64,000 bases of DNA. Source: Bacteroidota bacterium. Its GTDB lineage: Bacteria; Bacteroidota; Bacteroidia; Flavobacteriales; Weeksellaceae. This document shows, piece by piece, positions 24,858-33,280 of this stretch. Position numbers and translations under genes: made by a program. Below the pieces are notes generated by a model. That model made no database searches, was not told the DNA's origin, and saw only the letters and a list, made by a program, of their open reading frames with translations. Positions within the stretch are counted from its first letter, which is position 1; each line of letters opens with the position of its first letter. Where the stretch lies: assembly GCA_023399595.1 (NCBI GenBank), contig JAEWOR010000008.1:1-64000 (forward strand), written 5' to 3'.

Positions 24858-25817
24858 ATGAATGTATTAGCAAATGATGGTATCTCCAAAGCTGGAGAAA
24901 AACTGCTTGTAGACGCCGGCATTAACTTTCTTGGTAACAGAGTTGCTCAAGATTATCTTATAGATTTTATTAATGAAAATAAAGTAGATGTATTATTAGT
25001 AAGAAGTGCTACACAAGTTAGACAAGACCTTATAGACGCTTGTCCAAGCTTAAAAATTATTGGTCGTGGCGGTGTTGGAATGGACAATATTGATGTTGAA
25101 TACGCCCGCGAAAAAGGTCTTTATGTAATTAATACCCCCAACGCTTCTTCAAGATCTGTTGCAGAAATGGTTTTTGCACACTTTTTCGCTTTAGCAAGAT
25201 TTTTACACGAATCCAACAGAATGATGCCGCTTGAAGGCGATACCCAATTCAATGCACTCAAAAGATCTTACACCAACGCTATTGAACTTACAGGAAAAAC
25301 CTTAGGAGTTATTGGCTTTGGAGGAATTGGTAAGGAAGTTGTGAAAATAGGAATCTCTTTAGGCATGAAGGTAAAAGTTCTTACAAGAAGTCCTAAAACA
25401 GAAACTGTAAGTTTGAATTTTTTTGATGGTCAGAAAGTAGATTTCAACATTACTTCTACCCAAAATATGGATGAATTTCTTGCAGATTTAGATTTCTTAA
25501 GCATTAATACTCCAAAAACAAATACTTATATTATTGATGCCCCTGAATTTGAAAAAATGAAACACGGCATCTTTATTGTCAATACAGCTAGAGGAGGCGT
25601 TATAAATGAAGTAACTTTAATTGACGCCATTGAAGATGGAAAAGTAGCCGGCGCAGCTTTAGACGTTTTTGAAAACGAACCTTCACCAGAGCTTCCTTTA
25701 TTAATGAATCCAAGTCTTTCCCTTTCTCCACATATCGCTGGAAACACCTTAGATGCACAGGAGAAAATTGGGGCAGAATTGGCGGAGCAAGTTATTGAAT
25801 TACAAACTAAATTCTAA
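24858..25817 (+). CDS. serA: D-3-phosphoglycerate dehydrogenase (short form)
   Basis: NAD-dependent first enzyme of serine synthesis. The Rossmann motif is GVIGFGGIGKEVVKIG near residue 151, with the catalytic Arg/Glu/His region around NTARGGVINE (about 240) and SPHIAGNT (His about 294). At 319 aa it lacks the C-terminal ACT/ASB regulatory domains of E. coli SerA (410 aa), so feedback inhibition by serine through an ACT domain is not expected. Position between serC and DUF1015 supports SerA over other 2-hydroxyacid dehydrogenases. Confidence 0.9.
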   Translation: MNVLANDGISKAGEKLLVDAGINFLGNRVAQDYLIDFINENKVDVLLVRSATQVRQDLIDACPSLKIIGRGGVGMDNIDVEYAREKGLYVINTPNASSRSVAEMVFAHFFALARFLHESNRMMPLEGDTQFNALKRSYTNAIELTGKTLGVIGFGGIGKEVVKIGISLGMKVKVLTRSPKTETVSLNFFDGQKVDFNITSTQNMDEFLADLDFLSINTPKTNTYIIDAPEFEKMKHGIFIVNTARGGVINEVTLIDAIEDGKVAGAALDVFENEPSPELPLLMNPSLSLSPHIAGNTLDAQEKIGAELAEQVIELQTKF

Positions 25818-25821
25818 TCCT

Positions 25822-27066
25822 ATGCCTATATTCAAACCATTTCGTGGAATTAGACCCCATAAAGAATTAGAACATATTTTTCCTACTCACCCTTTGGATA
25901 ATTATTCTGATGAGGAAATTGCCGACAAAGCTAATATTGAAGATACTTACATCAATATGATAAAGCCTTATCTTTTGAGCAAATCTAAAGATATTGATAG
26001 GACTTTCAGAAAAATAAGAACCACTTTTGAAGAATTTGTTGAAGACAAAAAATTAGTTCAAGACAACTCTTCTTACTATTTATATGAGCAAATTTATCCT
26101 AATAAACAAATTTTCAGAGGTTTATTAGGTTTGGTTTCTGTAGAAGATTTTTGGGCAGGAAAAATTAAAAGACACGAAAGTACCATCCCTCAAAAGAAAG
26201 AAAAACTAGCGCAATATCTTAATAAAGTTAATCTTCAAGCGGAACCAGTGTTACTCACCTACCCTTCTAACCCAAAGGTGGAGCTTTTATTGAACCATGA
26301 AGAAAAAAACATTCCTATCTTCAATCATCAAGATTCTAAAGGAATTAAACATAAAATTTGGAGAATTGATAACCGTCTTAAACTTCAACAATTTAAAGAA
26401 GTTTTTGATCAAATTGAATCTTTCTACATTGCAGATGGGCACCACAGAATTGGTTCTACAGCTTTAAATGCCGCTCAGTTAAAAGAAAAAAACAAAAAAC
26501 ATACGGGCACTGAACCTTATAATTTTGTGTACAGTTATATTGTTTCTAACCAATCTATCAAAATCAATGATTATAATAGAATTATTAAAACCCTAAATAA
26601 CTACACCAAAGAAGAATTTCTTACTAAACTAAGTGAATATTTTCTTATTGCAGAAAAAGGGGAAACTCCTTATTATCCATCTCAAAAATTTCATTTTTCT
26701 ATGTATTTGGATGGTAAGTTTTATTCTCTACATATTAAACACGAACTCCGTGCAGAAGACATTTCTTTGGACAATTTAGATCACTATTTATTTGATAAAT
26801 ATGTTGTTGAAAAAACCTTAGGAATAGAAGATTCTGACAGTTCACCTGAAATAAAATATGTTAAAGGAACTTCTTCTGTTGATGGAATTTTAAGACTTAA
26901 AGAAGCTGTAGATGAAGGTTTTGGAAAAGTAGGTTTTGGAATTTACCCAGTTAGCTTTAATGATATGATGAAAATATCTAATCTTAAACTCAGTATGCCA
27001 CCTAAATGTACATTTATTGAACCAAAACTTGTTTCTGCTTTAATAATGTATGACATGAAATCATAA
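25822..27066 (+). CDS. DUF1015 family protein
   Basis: A 414-aa protein of the conserved DUF1015 family, which often sits beside serine-biosynthesis genes. I chose the start MPIFKPFRGIRPHKELEHIF, 4 bp after the serA stop. The family core is seen in FYIADGHHRIGSTALNAAQL (about residues 203-222) and the C-terminal VKGTSSVDGILRLKEAVDEG. The conserved DGHHR stretch suggests an active or binding site. Co-localisation with serC and serA points to serine or phosphoserine metabolism, but the biochemical role is not known to me. Confidence 0.88.
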   Translation: MPIFKPFRGIRPHKELEHIFPTHPLDNYSDEEIADKANIEDTYINMIKPYLLSKSKDIDRTFRKIRTTFEEFVEDKKLVQDNSSYYLYEQIYPNKQIFRGLLGLVSVEDFWAGKIKRHESTIPQKKEKLAQYLNKVNLQAEPVLLTYPSNPKVELLLNHEEKNIPIFNHQDSKGIKHKIWRIDNRLKLQQFKEVFDQIESFYIADGHHRIGSTALNAAQLKEKNKKHTGTEPYNFVYSYIVSNQSIKINDYNRIIKTLNNYTKEEFLTKLSEYFLIAEKGETPYYPSQKFHFSMYLDGKFYSLHIKHELRAEDISLDNLDHYLFDKYVVEKTLGIEDSDSSPEIKYVKGTSSVDGILRLKEAVDEGFGKVGFGIYPVSFNDMMKISNLKLSMPPKCTFIEPKLVSALIMYDMKS

Positions 27067-27109
27067 GTTTTCACTATTTTTATCCAACGAAAAGAAATGT
27101 GAGATAAAA

Positions 27110-28510
27110 ATGAAAAAACTGTTTATCATACTTCCACTCTTTTTGAGTGGATTTTTTTTTGCGCAGAAGAAAAAAACAACTCATTCAGCAAATAATAAAG
27201 TACAGAGATACAATTACCCTGTAGAATTTAAAAAGATTTCTGACGAAATTTTACTCAATAGTAACGCCTATGAAAATTTAAGGGAACTTACCAAAAATAT
27301 TGGCCCCCGTTTTAGCGGGACTCCCGGTTACGAAAAAGCCAGTGTTTGGGCAGAGAAAAAACTGAAAGAAGCAGGCGCTGAAAATATTTGGAGACAGGAT
27401 GTAAAAGTTCCCATTTGGCAACGCGGAACAGAATCTCTACAAATAAAAGCAGAGAATGGAGCCTGGAAGTCCATAAAAATGCTCGCTTTAGGAAACTCTG
27501 AAGGCACCAATGGAAAAGATTTAACTGCAGAAATAGTTTTGGTAAAAGACTTTCAAGAGTTCAGTTCACTTCCTACAGATAAAGTAAAAGGCAAAATTAT
27601 TTTTTTCAACTTTCCTATGGATCAAACCATTGTTAACACTGCAGATTCTTATCTTCTTGCGGGAAAATACAGATGGTCAGCTCCTTCTTTAGTGGGAAAA
27701 AGAGGTGCTAAAGCTGTTATTACAAGGTCTTTAACTTCTGCATTTGACGACGTTCCACACACAGGAAGTATGTATTATGACGCGGAAGATAAAATAAAAA
27801 TTCCAGCTTTGTGTATTGGTGCAAAATCTGCGGATAATTTAGAAAAGCTTTTAAAATCTCAAAAAGTTCAAGGAAAGCTCAATTTAACTTGTGGTGTAAA
27901 AGGAGAAACCATCAACCATAATATTATTGGAGAAATTCCTGGTAAAAAAGACAATAGCGTGATTGTTGTAGCAGCTCATTTAGACACTTGGGATATTACA
28001 GAAGGCGCTCATGACGATGGTGCAGGAGTAGTGCATTGTTTGGAGGTTTTAAGGACTTTTAAAACTTTAGATATCAATAACAATCATACCATAAGAGTGG
28101 TTTTATACGCCAATGAAGAAAACGGAGTAAACGGAGGTGAAACCTACGCTGCTTATGTAAAAAAGAAAGGTGAAAAACATATTTTTGCCATTGAGAGTGA
28201 TGCAGGTGGATATTCGCCAAGAGGAATTTCTTTAGATATGTATCCGCAGTTCCGAAGAAAAATTTTCGAATGGAAAAATCTCTTCCTCCCTTATGGCGTT
28301 TATGATTTTGACCAAACTTATGCCGGACAAGATATTTTACCCCTTAAAAAACTAGCGATTCCATTAGCGGAATTGGTTCCGGATACTCAACGTTATTTTG
28401 ACATTCATCATACTTCAGAAGATACTTTTGACAAAGTAAACCGTCGTGAACTTTTATTAGGAGCTGTCACCATGGCTCAAATGGTTTTTATGGTGGATAA
28501 AAATTGGTAA
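27110..28510 (+). CDS. Secreted M28-family zinc aminopeptidase
   Basis: A 466-aa exported metallopeptidase. The signal peptide is MKKLFIILPLFLSGFFFAQ. A PA-type insert domain covers about residues 130-260. The co-catalytic zinc ligands are visible in VVAAHLDTWDITEGAHDDGA (His and Asp about residues 292-310), YANEENGVNGG (Glu-Glu pair about 340), and HHTSEDTFDKV near the C-terminus. The family resembles plasma glutamate carboxypeptidase-type M28 enzymes. It is 43 bp downstream of DUF1015 and may be transcribed with the ser genes, though functionally unrelated. A bidirectional terminator follows. Confidence 0.9.
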   Translation: MKKLFIILPLFLSGFFFAQKKKTTHSANNKVQRYNYPVEFKKISDEILLNSNAYENLRELTKNIGPRFSGTPGYEKASVWAEKKLKEAGAENIWRQDVKVPIWQRGTESLQIKAENGAWKSIKMLALGNSEGTNGKDLTAEIVLVKDFQEFSSLPTDKVKGKIIFFNFPMDQTIVNTADSYLLAGKYRWSAPSLVGKRGAKAVITRSLTSAFDDVPHTGSMYYDAEDKIKIPALCIGAKSADNLEKLLKSQKVQGKLNLTCGVKGETINHNIIGEIPGKKDNSVIVVAAHLDTWDITEGAHDDGAGVVHCLEVLRTFKTLDINNNHTIRVVLYANEENGVNGGETYAAYVKKKGEKHIFAIESDAGGYSPRGISLDMYPQFRRKIFEWKNLFLPYGVYDFDQTYAGQDILPLKKLAIPLAELVPDTQRYFDIHHTSEDTFDKVNRRELLLGAVTMAQMVFMVDKNW

Positions 28511-28512
28511 AA

Positions 28513-28543
28513 TAAAAAACCGCAGAATTTTCTGCAGTTTTTT
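28513..28543. terminator. Bidirectional terminator between the M28 peptidase and nrdA
   Basis: The stem AAAAAAC(C)GCAGAA/TTCTGC(A)GTTTTTT has one mismatch. It lies between convergent genes. Confidence 0.75.
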
Positions 28544-28563
28544 ATTTATTTTAAAACTTTAAA

Positions 28564-30222
28564 TTAAGCTTCACAAGAAGAACAACTTACAAAGTTGACC
28601 ATTAATTCTTTAGAAACCGATGAACTTCTTTGATAGTACAATGTTTTAACACCTTTTTTCCAAGCTTCAATATAAAGATAGTTGACATCTTTTACTGGCA
28701 TTGTAGAAGGAATTTGAAGGTTCAAAGATTGTGCTTGATCGATGTATTGTTGTCTTTGCGCCGCTTGAGAAATAATTTCCATTGGAGAAATCTCTCTAAA
28801 CGTTTTGAACACTGCTTTTTCATCTTCTGTAAGTTCTGGCATATGCTGTACAGAACCGTGATTTAGCATGATGGTTCTCCAAGTTTCCTCGTTGTCAAGA
28901 CCTTTTTCTTGCAATAAAGCCGCTAGATATTTATTTTTACGCATGAAGTTTCCTTTCGCTAAACCCGCTTTGTAATAATTGGATGCAAAAGGCTCAATTC
29001 CAGGAGAAGTTTGTCCTAAAATAGCCGAACTAGAAGTTGTAGGTGCAATTGCCATTAAAGTGGTGTTGCGCATTCCGTACCCTTTCAATATTTCTGGCTC
29101 TCCGTAAATATTCGCTAGTTCTTTTGATGCTTGTTCCGCTTGTTCTTTAATATGTTTGAAAGCTCTCGCATTAAATTGAGTCGCTTGGAAACTCTCAAAC
29201 GGAATCATATTTTTCTGTAGATAAGAATGATATCCTAAAGCTCCCAAACCTAAAGCTCTGTGACGAATCGCAAAGTTTCTAGCTCCTTGAAGATAATAAT
29301 TTCCTTCTGTTTTCTCAATAAATTCAGAAAGAACTGCATCTAAGAAATACACCGCTAATTTTACGGCATTGGTATCTTTCCATTCATCAAATAACTCCAA
29401 GTTCATGGAAGAAAGACAGCAAATAAAAGATTCTTCTCTTGTTGAAGGCAACATAATCTCCGAACACAAATTACTTGCATTTACGGTAAGACCATGATCT
29501 TTATATACTTGAGGTTTGTTTCTGTTCACATTATCGGTGAAGAAAATATAAGGAAGGCCTTTTTGTTGGCGACTTTCAAGAACTCTAGCCCAAACTTTAC
29601 GTTTTTCCATATCGCCTTCTATCATGTCTTGCATCCAATAATCTGGAACGCAAACTCCTGTAAACAAGTTCTGAATAGGACTTCCGATATCTTTAATAGA
29701 CAAAAATTCTTCAATATCTCCGTGGTCGATATCCAAATAAGCAGCAAAAGCTCCTCTACGAACACCACCTTGGGAAACTACATCCATAGAAGTATCAAAA
29801 AGTTTCATAAAAGAAACGGCACCCGAAGATTTTCCGTTGTCTGTAACGGCTGTTCCTCTATTTCTCAATTCTCCAAAATAACCTGAAGTTCCGCCACCAA
29901 TTTTGGTTTGCATAATAACTTCACCCATTTTGTGGGTAATTCCTTCAATACTATCTGGAATATGAACATTGAAACAAGAGATAGGAAGACCTCTCTGTGT
30001 TCCCATATTTGCCCAAACAGGCGATGAGAAAGAAATCCAACCTTTAACGATCATTTCTTTGAAAGCGGGTTGAAGTTCTGGTTTATATAATCTTTTGGCA
30101 GCAGCAGAAGTAATTCTGTCGATGGCACCGTCTACGGTTTCACCTTTCAGTAAATATCCTCTGTTAAGCATTTGCTCGGACTCTTCATTGAGCCACCAGA
30201 TGTCTGTATTCAGATCTTCCAT
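28564..30222 (-). CDS. nrdA: Class I ribonucleoside-diphosphate reductase, alpha subunit
   Basis: Catalytic subunit that reduces ribonucleoside diphosphates for DNA synthesis. Core elements are SFSSPVWANMGTQRGLPISC (first active-site Cys about residue 84), the NLCSEI strand, and the C-terminal redox pair in CSSCEA that re-reduces the active site. At 552 aa it is much shorter than E. coli NrdA (761 aa): the N-terminal ATP-cone that reads the ATP/dATP balance is missing. The partner NrdB lacks one too. A 54-codon ORF ends 1 bp before this start, so nrdB, the small ORF and nrdA form one operon. Confidence 0.95.
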   Translation of the reverse strand: MEDLNTDIWWLNEESEQMLNRGYLLKGETVDGAIDRITSAAAKRLYKPELQPAFKEMIVKGWISFSSPVWANMGTQRGLPISCFNVHIPDSIEGITHKMGEVIMQTKIGGGTSGYFGELRNRGTAVTDNGKSSGAVSFMKLFDTSMDVVSQGGVRRGAFAAYLDIDHGDIEEFLSIKDIGSPIQNLFTGVCVPDYWMQDMIEGDMEKRKVWARVLESRQQKGLPYIFFTDNVNRNKPQVYKDHGLTVNASNLCSEIMLPSTREESFICCLSSMNLELFDEWKDTNAVKLAVYFLDAVLSEFIEKTEGNYYLQGARNFAIRHRALGLGALGYHSYLQKNMIPFESFQATQFNARAFKHIKEQAEQASKELANIYGEPEILKGYGMRNTTLMAIAPTTSSSAILGQTSPGIEPFASNYYKAGLAKGNFMRKNKYLAALLQEKGLDNEETWRTIMLNHGSVQHMPELTEDEKAVFKTFREISPMEIISQAAQRQQYIDQAQSLNLQIPSTMPVKDVNYLYIEAWKKGVKTLYYQRSSSVSKELMVNFVSCSSCEA

Positions 30223-30223
30223 C

Positions 30224-30388
30224 TTAATTTTTTGTAATAATAAGGGTTAAAAATTTAAGGAATGGGTCGAGCTTTTCAATATTAAAAAGCATTAAAATTC
30301 CTATTACTAGCACCACCAAAAATATTGGTGGAATTGAAACAGAAAGCCCTTGTAAGCTCCCCCATTTCTCGATTTTTATTTTAACCAT
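30224..30388 (-). CDS. 54-aa single-pass membrane ORF between nrdB and nrdA
   Basis: An ATG at 30386-30388 opens 54 codons ending at a TAA one base before the nrdA ATG. The start MVKIKIEKWGSLQGLSVSIP is followed by a strongly hydrophobic segment (PIFLVVLVIGILMLF, about residues 21-35) and a Lys-rich end, giving one predicted membrane helix. It begins 43 bp after the nrdB stop. The 1-bp gap to nrdA implies translational coupling. I recognise no family. The KIEKWG...LxIP opening is reminiscent of SpoVT/AbrB-like antitoxins (MazE pattern), but here a membrane segment follows directly. Confidence 0.55.
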   Translation of the reverse strand: MVKIKIEKWGSLQGLSVSIPPIFLVVLVIGILMLFNIEKLDPFLKFLTLIITKN

Positions 30389-30431
30389 GGTATATAGTTA
30401 TTAAAATATTCGAGAATTAAAGAGTAAAAAC

Positions 30432-31406
30432 CTAGAATAAATCGTTTGCGGTAATACTCTTGTCGTGTTTTGTATAATCCACAGGGCGTTTTGCAAAGAA
30501 ATCGTCTAAAGAATTTGCGAAAACTTCTTCTTCAAACCAAACCATAGGCTTGTATTGCTCTGGAGAAATATTGTATCTTGTTGTCATGTTGATTTTCTTT
30601 AAAGAATCATCAACACGGTATTTCATAAAGTTTAATAAATCTTCTTTTGAGAAGTTATCTAATTCGCCAAGTTCGAAAATCCAGTCTAAGATTTCAGCTT
30701 CCAGTTCAATAGATTGATCTACAAGCGTGTAAATATCTTCGATATCGGAATCTGAAAGTAAATCAGGTTGCTCTTCACGAATTTTATTGATTAAATAAAT
30801 TCCAGCATTAGCGTGGATTTGCTCATCTACAGACGTCCAAGCGATAATATTAGAAACGTTTTTCATGAAACCTTTAAATCTTGTAAACGACAAAATAATC
30901 GCAAACTGAGAGAATAAAGAGACATTTTCAATTAAAATTGAAAATAGTAACAATGAAGAAACATATTCTTTAGGAGTTGTAGAATTGGCATGTTTCAGAA
31001 CATTCGATAAGAAATCAATTCTCTTTTTAATTGCAGGAATTTCAATAACATAATTAAATTCTTCGTTATAGCCTAAAACTTCCAATAATCTTGAATAGGC
31101 TTCAGAATGACGGAATTCACACTCAGCAAAAGTTGCTCCCAAACCATTTAATTCTGGTTTTGGAAGGTGATTATAAAGATTCCCCCAAAAAGTTTTTACA
31201 GAAACTTCAATTTGAGCAATAGCCAATAATGCATTTTTAACGGCATTTTTTTCGTGTGGCTCCAGTTGAGAGTGGAAATCTTGAACATCTGCAGTAAAAT
31301 CTACTTCAGAATGCACCCAAAACGATTTGTTAATAGCTTCTACAAATTGTAAAACTTCTGGATATTCAAATGGCTTGTAACTTACTCTTTTGTCGAAAAT
31401 TCCCAT
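30432..31406 (-). CDS. nrdB: Class I ribonucleoside-diphosphate reductase, beta subunit
   Basis: Radical-generating di-iron subunit. Metal ligands and the radical Tyr are recognisable in ECEFRHSEAYSRL, which gives E-x2-H-x3-Y as in E. coli Glu115/His118/Tyr122, in SILIENVSLFSQF, and in DEQIHANAG for the last Glu and His. The 324-aa length is that of a plain beta subunit. No N-terminal ATP-cone is fused, unlike some Bacteroidota NrdB. The interface peptide at the end (YTKHDKSITANDLF) is acidic, as expected for docking to NrdA. It is the first gene of the nrdB-small ORF-nrdA operon. Confidence 0.95.
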   Translation of the reverse strand: MGIFDKRVSYKPFEYPEVLQFVEAINKSFWVHSEVDFTADVQDFHSQLEPHEKNAVKNALLAIAQIEVSVKTFWGNLYNHLPKPELNGLGATFAECEFRHSEAYSRLLEVLGYNEEFNYVIEIPAIKKRIDFLSNVLKHANSTTPKEYVSSLLLFSILIENVSLFSQFAIILSFTRFKGFMKNVSNIIAWTSVDEQIHANAGIYLINKIREEQPDLLSDSDIEDIYTLVDQSIELEAEILDWIFELGELDNFSKEDLLNFMKYRVDDSLKKINMTTRYNISPEQYKPMVWFEEEVFANSLDDFFAKRPVDYTKHDKSITANDLF

Positions 31407-31542
31407 AATTTCTTAACTATATTTTGTGTTATTAATTTTCCGATTTATGAATCAAATTCGAATTTAATTTAATGAAAAACAAATACTTAAACTTATTAAA
31501 ACTCCAAAAAAATATTCTTCTTTTTTCTTCAAATACGAAAAA

Positions 31543-31550
31543 CAAAAATA
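31543..31550 (-). promoter_or_regulatory. -7 promoter element upstream of nrdB
   Basis: Minus-strand TATTTTTG. It would give a leader of about 130 nt before nrdB. Confidence 0.35.
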
Positions 31551-31611
31551 GAAAATCATTATCTAAATAAAAAGTGTGAAATACTAATTGTCTGGCTTTT
31601 AAGTCTAAAAG

Positions 31612-31620
31612 TTATCCACA
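31612..31620. promoter_or_regulatory. Consensus DnaA box upstream of nrdB
   Basis: TTATCCACA is a perfect DnaA box, about 60 bp upstream of the candidate -7 element. DnaA regulates nrdAB in E. coli. The same 9-mer also occurs by chance inside coding sequence in this window (13192, 56918 and 62808), so the site alone is weak evidence. Confidence 0.35.
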
Positions 31621-31763
31621 ATTCTTGCAAATTGCGTCTGGATATTGGTTTACAGATTTTTAAAGCATTATGTTTAAATCCATCACATTAAAAATTAAAC
31701 AACAAACAAAAAAGCCTCTATTAACAATAAAACACAATTAAACATATATATAAACATAAAAAA

Positions 31764-31790
31764 ACCGCACTTTACGAAGAAAGATACGGT
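31764..31790 (-). terminator. Weak terminator for the three-paralogue operon
   Basis: On the minus strand CCGTATCTTT pairs imperfectly with AAAGTGCGG and is followed by seven Ts. It lies 150 bp after the last stop, so assignment is tentative. Confidence 0.4.
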
Positions 31791-31938
31791 GCATACTAAA
31801 AAAAACATAAAGTATGTTGTTAACGCATTTCTTGAGAAAGTATTTTGAGAGAGAATTATCAAGAAAAAACATTAAGTATTATAAAAAACCTTTTCTGTAC
31901 AACAGATAGATTTTCTTTCATCAAATTTTTAGAATCGT

Positions 31939-32622
31939 TTAAAACCCTGAAGGTTTTGGAAGAGTCTGTCCAGAGCCGTTGTTCCCACCTAGATTAATAG
32001 ATACTTCATCAACACTTTTTGTAATTAATTTTTTATAGACAAGAAGTTGTAATTTTATAATAAAACGATCACTATTTTGAGGGATCCCATCGGAATCAGT
32101 AAATCTAGAATTAATATACCTAGCCCTTATCCACCATGTATTGGTAGTAGTATTTACATAAGCAACAAAATCAGGACTTCCTTGATAATAAGTAGAACTA
32201 TTATTACCAGTTGGACTACTATCATGTACGGTATAAACATCTAAATTAGTATCAGATTTCGCAAAACTAAAAGACCTTACTGCAGCAATAAAATCGGTAG
32301 CACTAATTTTAGTATCGTAAGATTCAACCCCTCTATTAGTTACATTACTAAAAGTAATATTTAACAAATTCACCAATGAAGAGTTTTCAACTGCTGGATT
32401 GTATATATCCAAGTTTTGCCCTTCACTTGCCATAAAATTAATTGGCAATTCCAAAGGTTCACCTGGTGACCTAAGATATAGCAAATCTCCATGAGCAATT
32501 CCATTTACATCTAGAGTTTCCTGAGGAGAGTTGGTATTAATACCAACTCGACCATTGGTTGATTGAGCGTTTATACTTAAGCTTAAAAACAAAGCTAAAG
32601 CAATAGTTATTTTTGTTTTCAT
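31939..32622 (-). CDS. Secreted VGINT-type protein, paralogue 3
   Basis: A 227-aa exported protein. The signal peptide MKTKITIALALFLSLSINAQ is followed by RVGINTNSPQETLDVNG, a motif that opens many Bacteroidota surface or appendage-like proteins. The rest is beta-rich with many Asn, Thr and Ser and no recognisable catalytic site. The C-terminus NGSGQTLPKPSGF is flexible. It is 16 bp downstream of a 211-aa paralogue with the same plan and is the last of three tandem copies. Function unknown; a surface or extracellular structural role is inferred. Confidence 0.7.
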   Translation of the reverse strand: MKTKITIALALFLSLSINAQSTNGRVGINTNSPQETLDVNGIAHGDLLYLRSPGEPLELPINFMASEGQNLDIYNPAVENSSLVNLLNITFSNVTNRGVESYDTKISATDFIAAVRSFSFAKSDTNLDVYTVHDSSPTGNNSSTYYQGSPDFVAYVNTTTNTWWIRARYINSRFTDSDGIPQNSDRFIIKLQLLVYKKLITKSVDEVSINLGGNNGSGQTLPKPSGF

Positions 32623-32638
32623 GTGAGTTGTGTTTTAA

Positions 32639-33274
32639 TTATTGAAGTCCCATGGGCGTATTAGTTGATGCTCCTGAATAATTATTACCTTCAGTAACAG
32701 AGCCTGTAAAAGTCCCCCAATCTTTTACCAATGTTTTTTCGAATACAATAAATGAAACTTCCCAATTTCCGTTGATATTATCTTGAGTTCCAGCATTATT
32801 AAAATTCAAACTAATAAGATATTTACCATTGGCTTTGCTAACACCTGCATAATAAGTCCCATAAATAGGTTTACTATTAGAAGTACTCACGTTTTTAACA
32901 TTTGCATTTTTAAAAACGGCTTCCGCAGTTCCCAAATAATATTTACTTACATCTAATCCTGTATTTAGATTAAGAACACTCTGGTCTGCTACATTATTTA
33001 TCTTAACGGTATATTTATTAACGGGACCTACATTTCTTAAGTTAACATCTAATAATTTAACTTCACCAACAGGAGTTGTATCTGTTGAACGCACTAATAA
33101 ATGATAATTATTTTGGGCATTATTATGATTATCTAAAATAAGATAACTGTCTATTAATATATTTCCTTTAACGTCTAAAACATCTCTTGGTAGATCATTT
33201 CCTGTATTAATTCCTACCTGAGCCATTGCAAAAGAAGATGCTACAAAACTTAACATTAATAATATTTTTCTCAT
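32639..33274 (-). CDS. Secreted VGINT-type protein, paralogue 2
   Basis: A 211-aa exported protein with signal peptide MRKILLMLSFVASSFAMAQ and the motif VGINTGNDLPRDVLDVKGN. The middle contains KVKLL/VNLRNV-like beta strands and the C-terminal block WEVSFIVFEKTLVKDWGTFT, which parallels VMVFDKTFAKVSN-like sequence in copy 1 and LLVYKKLITKS in copy 3. It lies 6 bp after copy 1 and 16 bp before copy 3, so the three are one transcription unit. No enzyme motif is evident. Confidence 0.7.
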   Translation of the reverse strand: MRKILLMLSFVASSFAMAQVGINTGNDLPRDVLDVKGNILIDSYLILDNHNNAQNNYHLLVRSTDTTPVGEVKLLDVNLRNVGPVNKYTVKINNVADQSVLNLNTGLDVSKYYLGTAEAVFKNANVKNVSTSNSKPIYGTYYAGVSKANGKYLISLNFNNAGTQDNINGNWEVSFIVFEKTLVKDWGTFTGSVTEGNNYSGASTNTPMGLQ

Positions 33275-33280
33275 AATTTA

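Larger units (their letters stand above)
31407..31938. other. 532-bp intergenic region upstream of nrdB
   Basis: No gene is seen. The region is very AT-rich and contains the putative nrdB -7 box, one consensus DnaA box (31612-31620) and a weak hairpin at 31764-31790 that may end the neighbouring secreted-protein operon. I found no NrdR-box pair (ACACWATATMTNGTGT type). Confidence 0.6.

Noticed and set aside
31792..31816. Inverted repeat CATACT...AGTATG
   Set aside because: Only 6 bp with a 13-nt AT loop; not distinguishable from chance in this composition.
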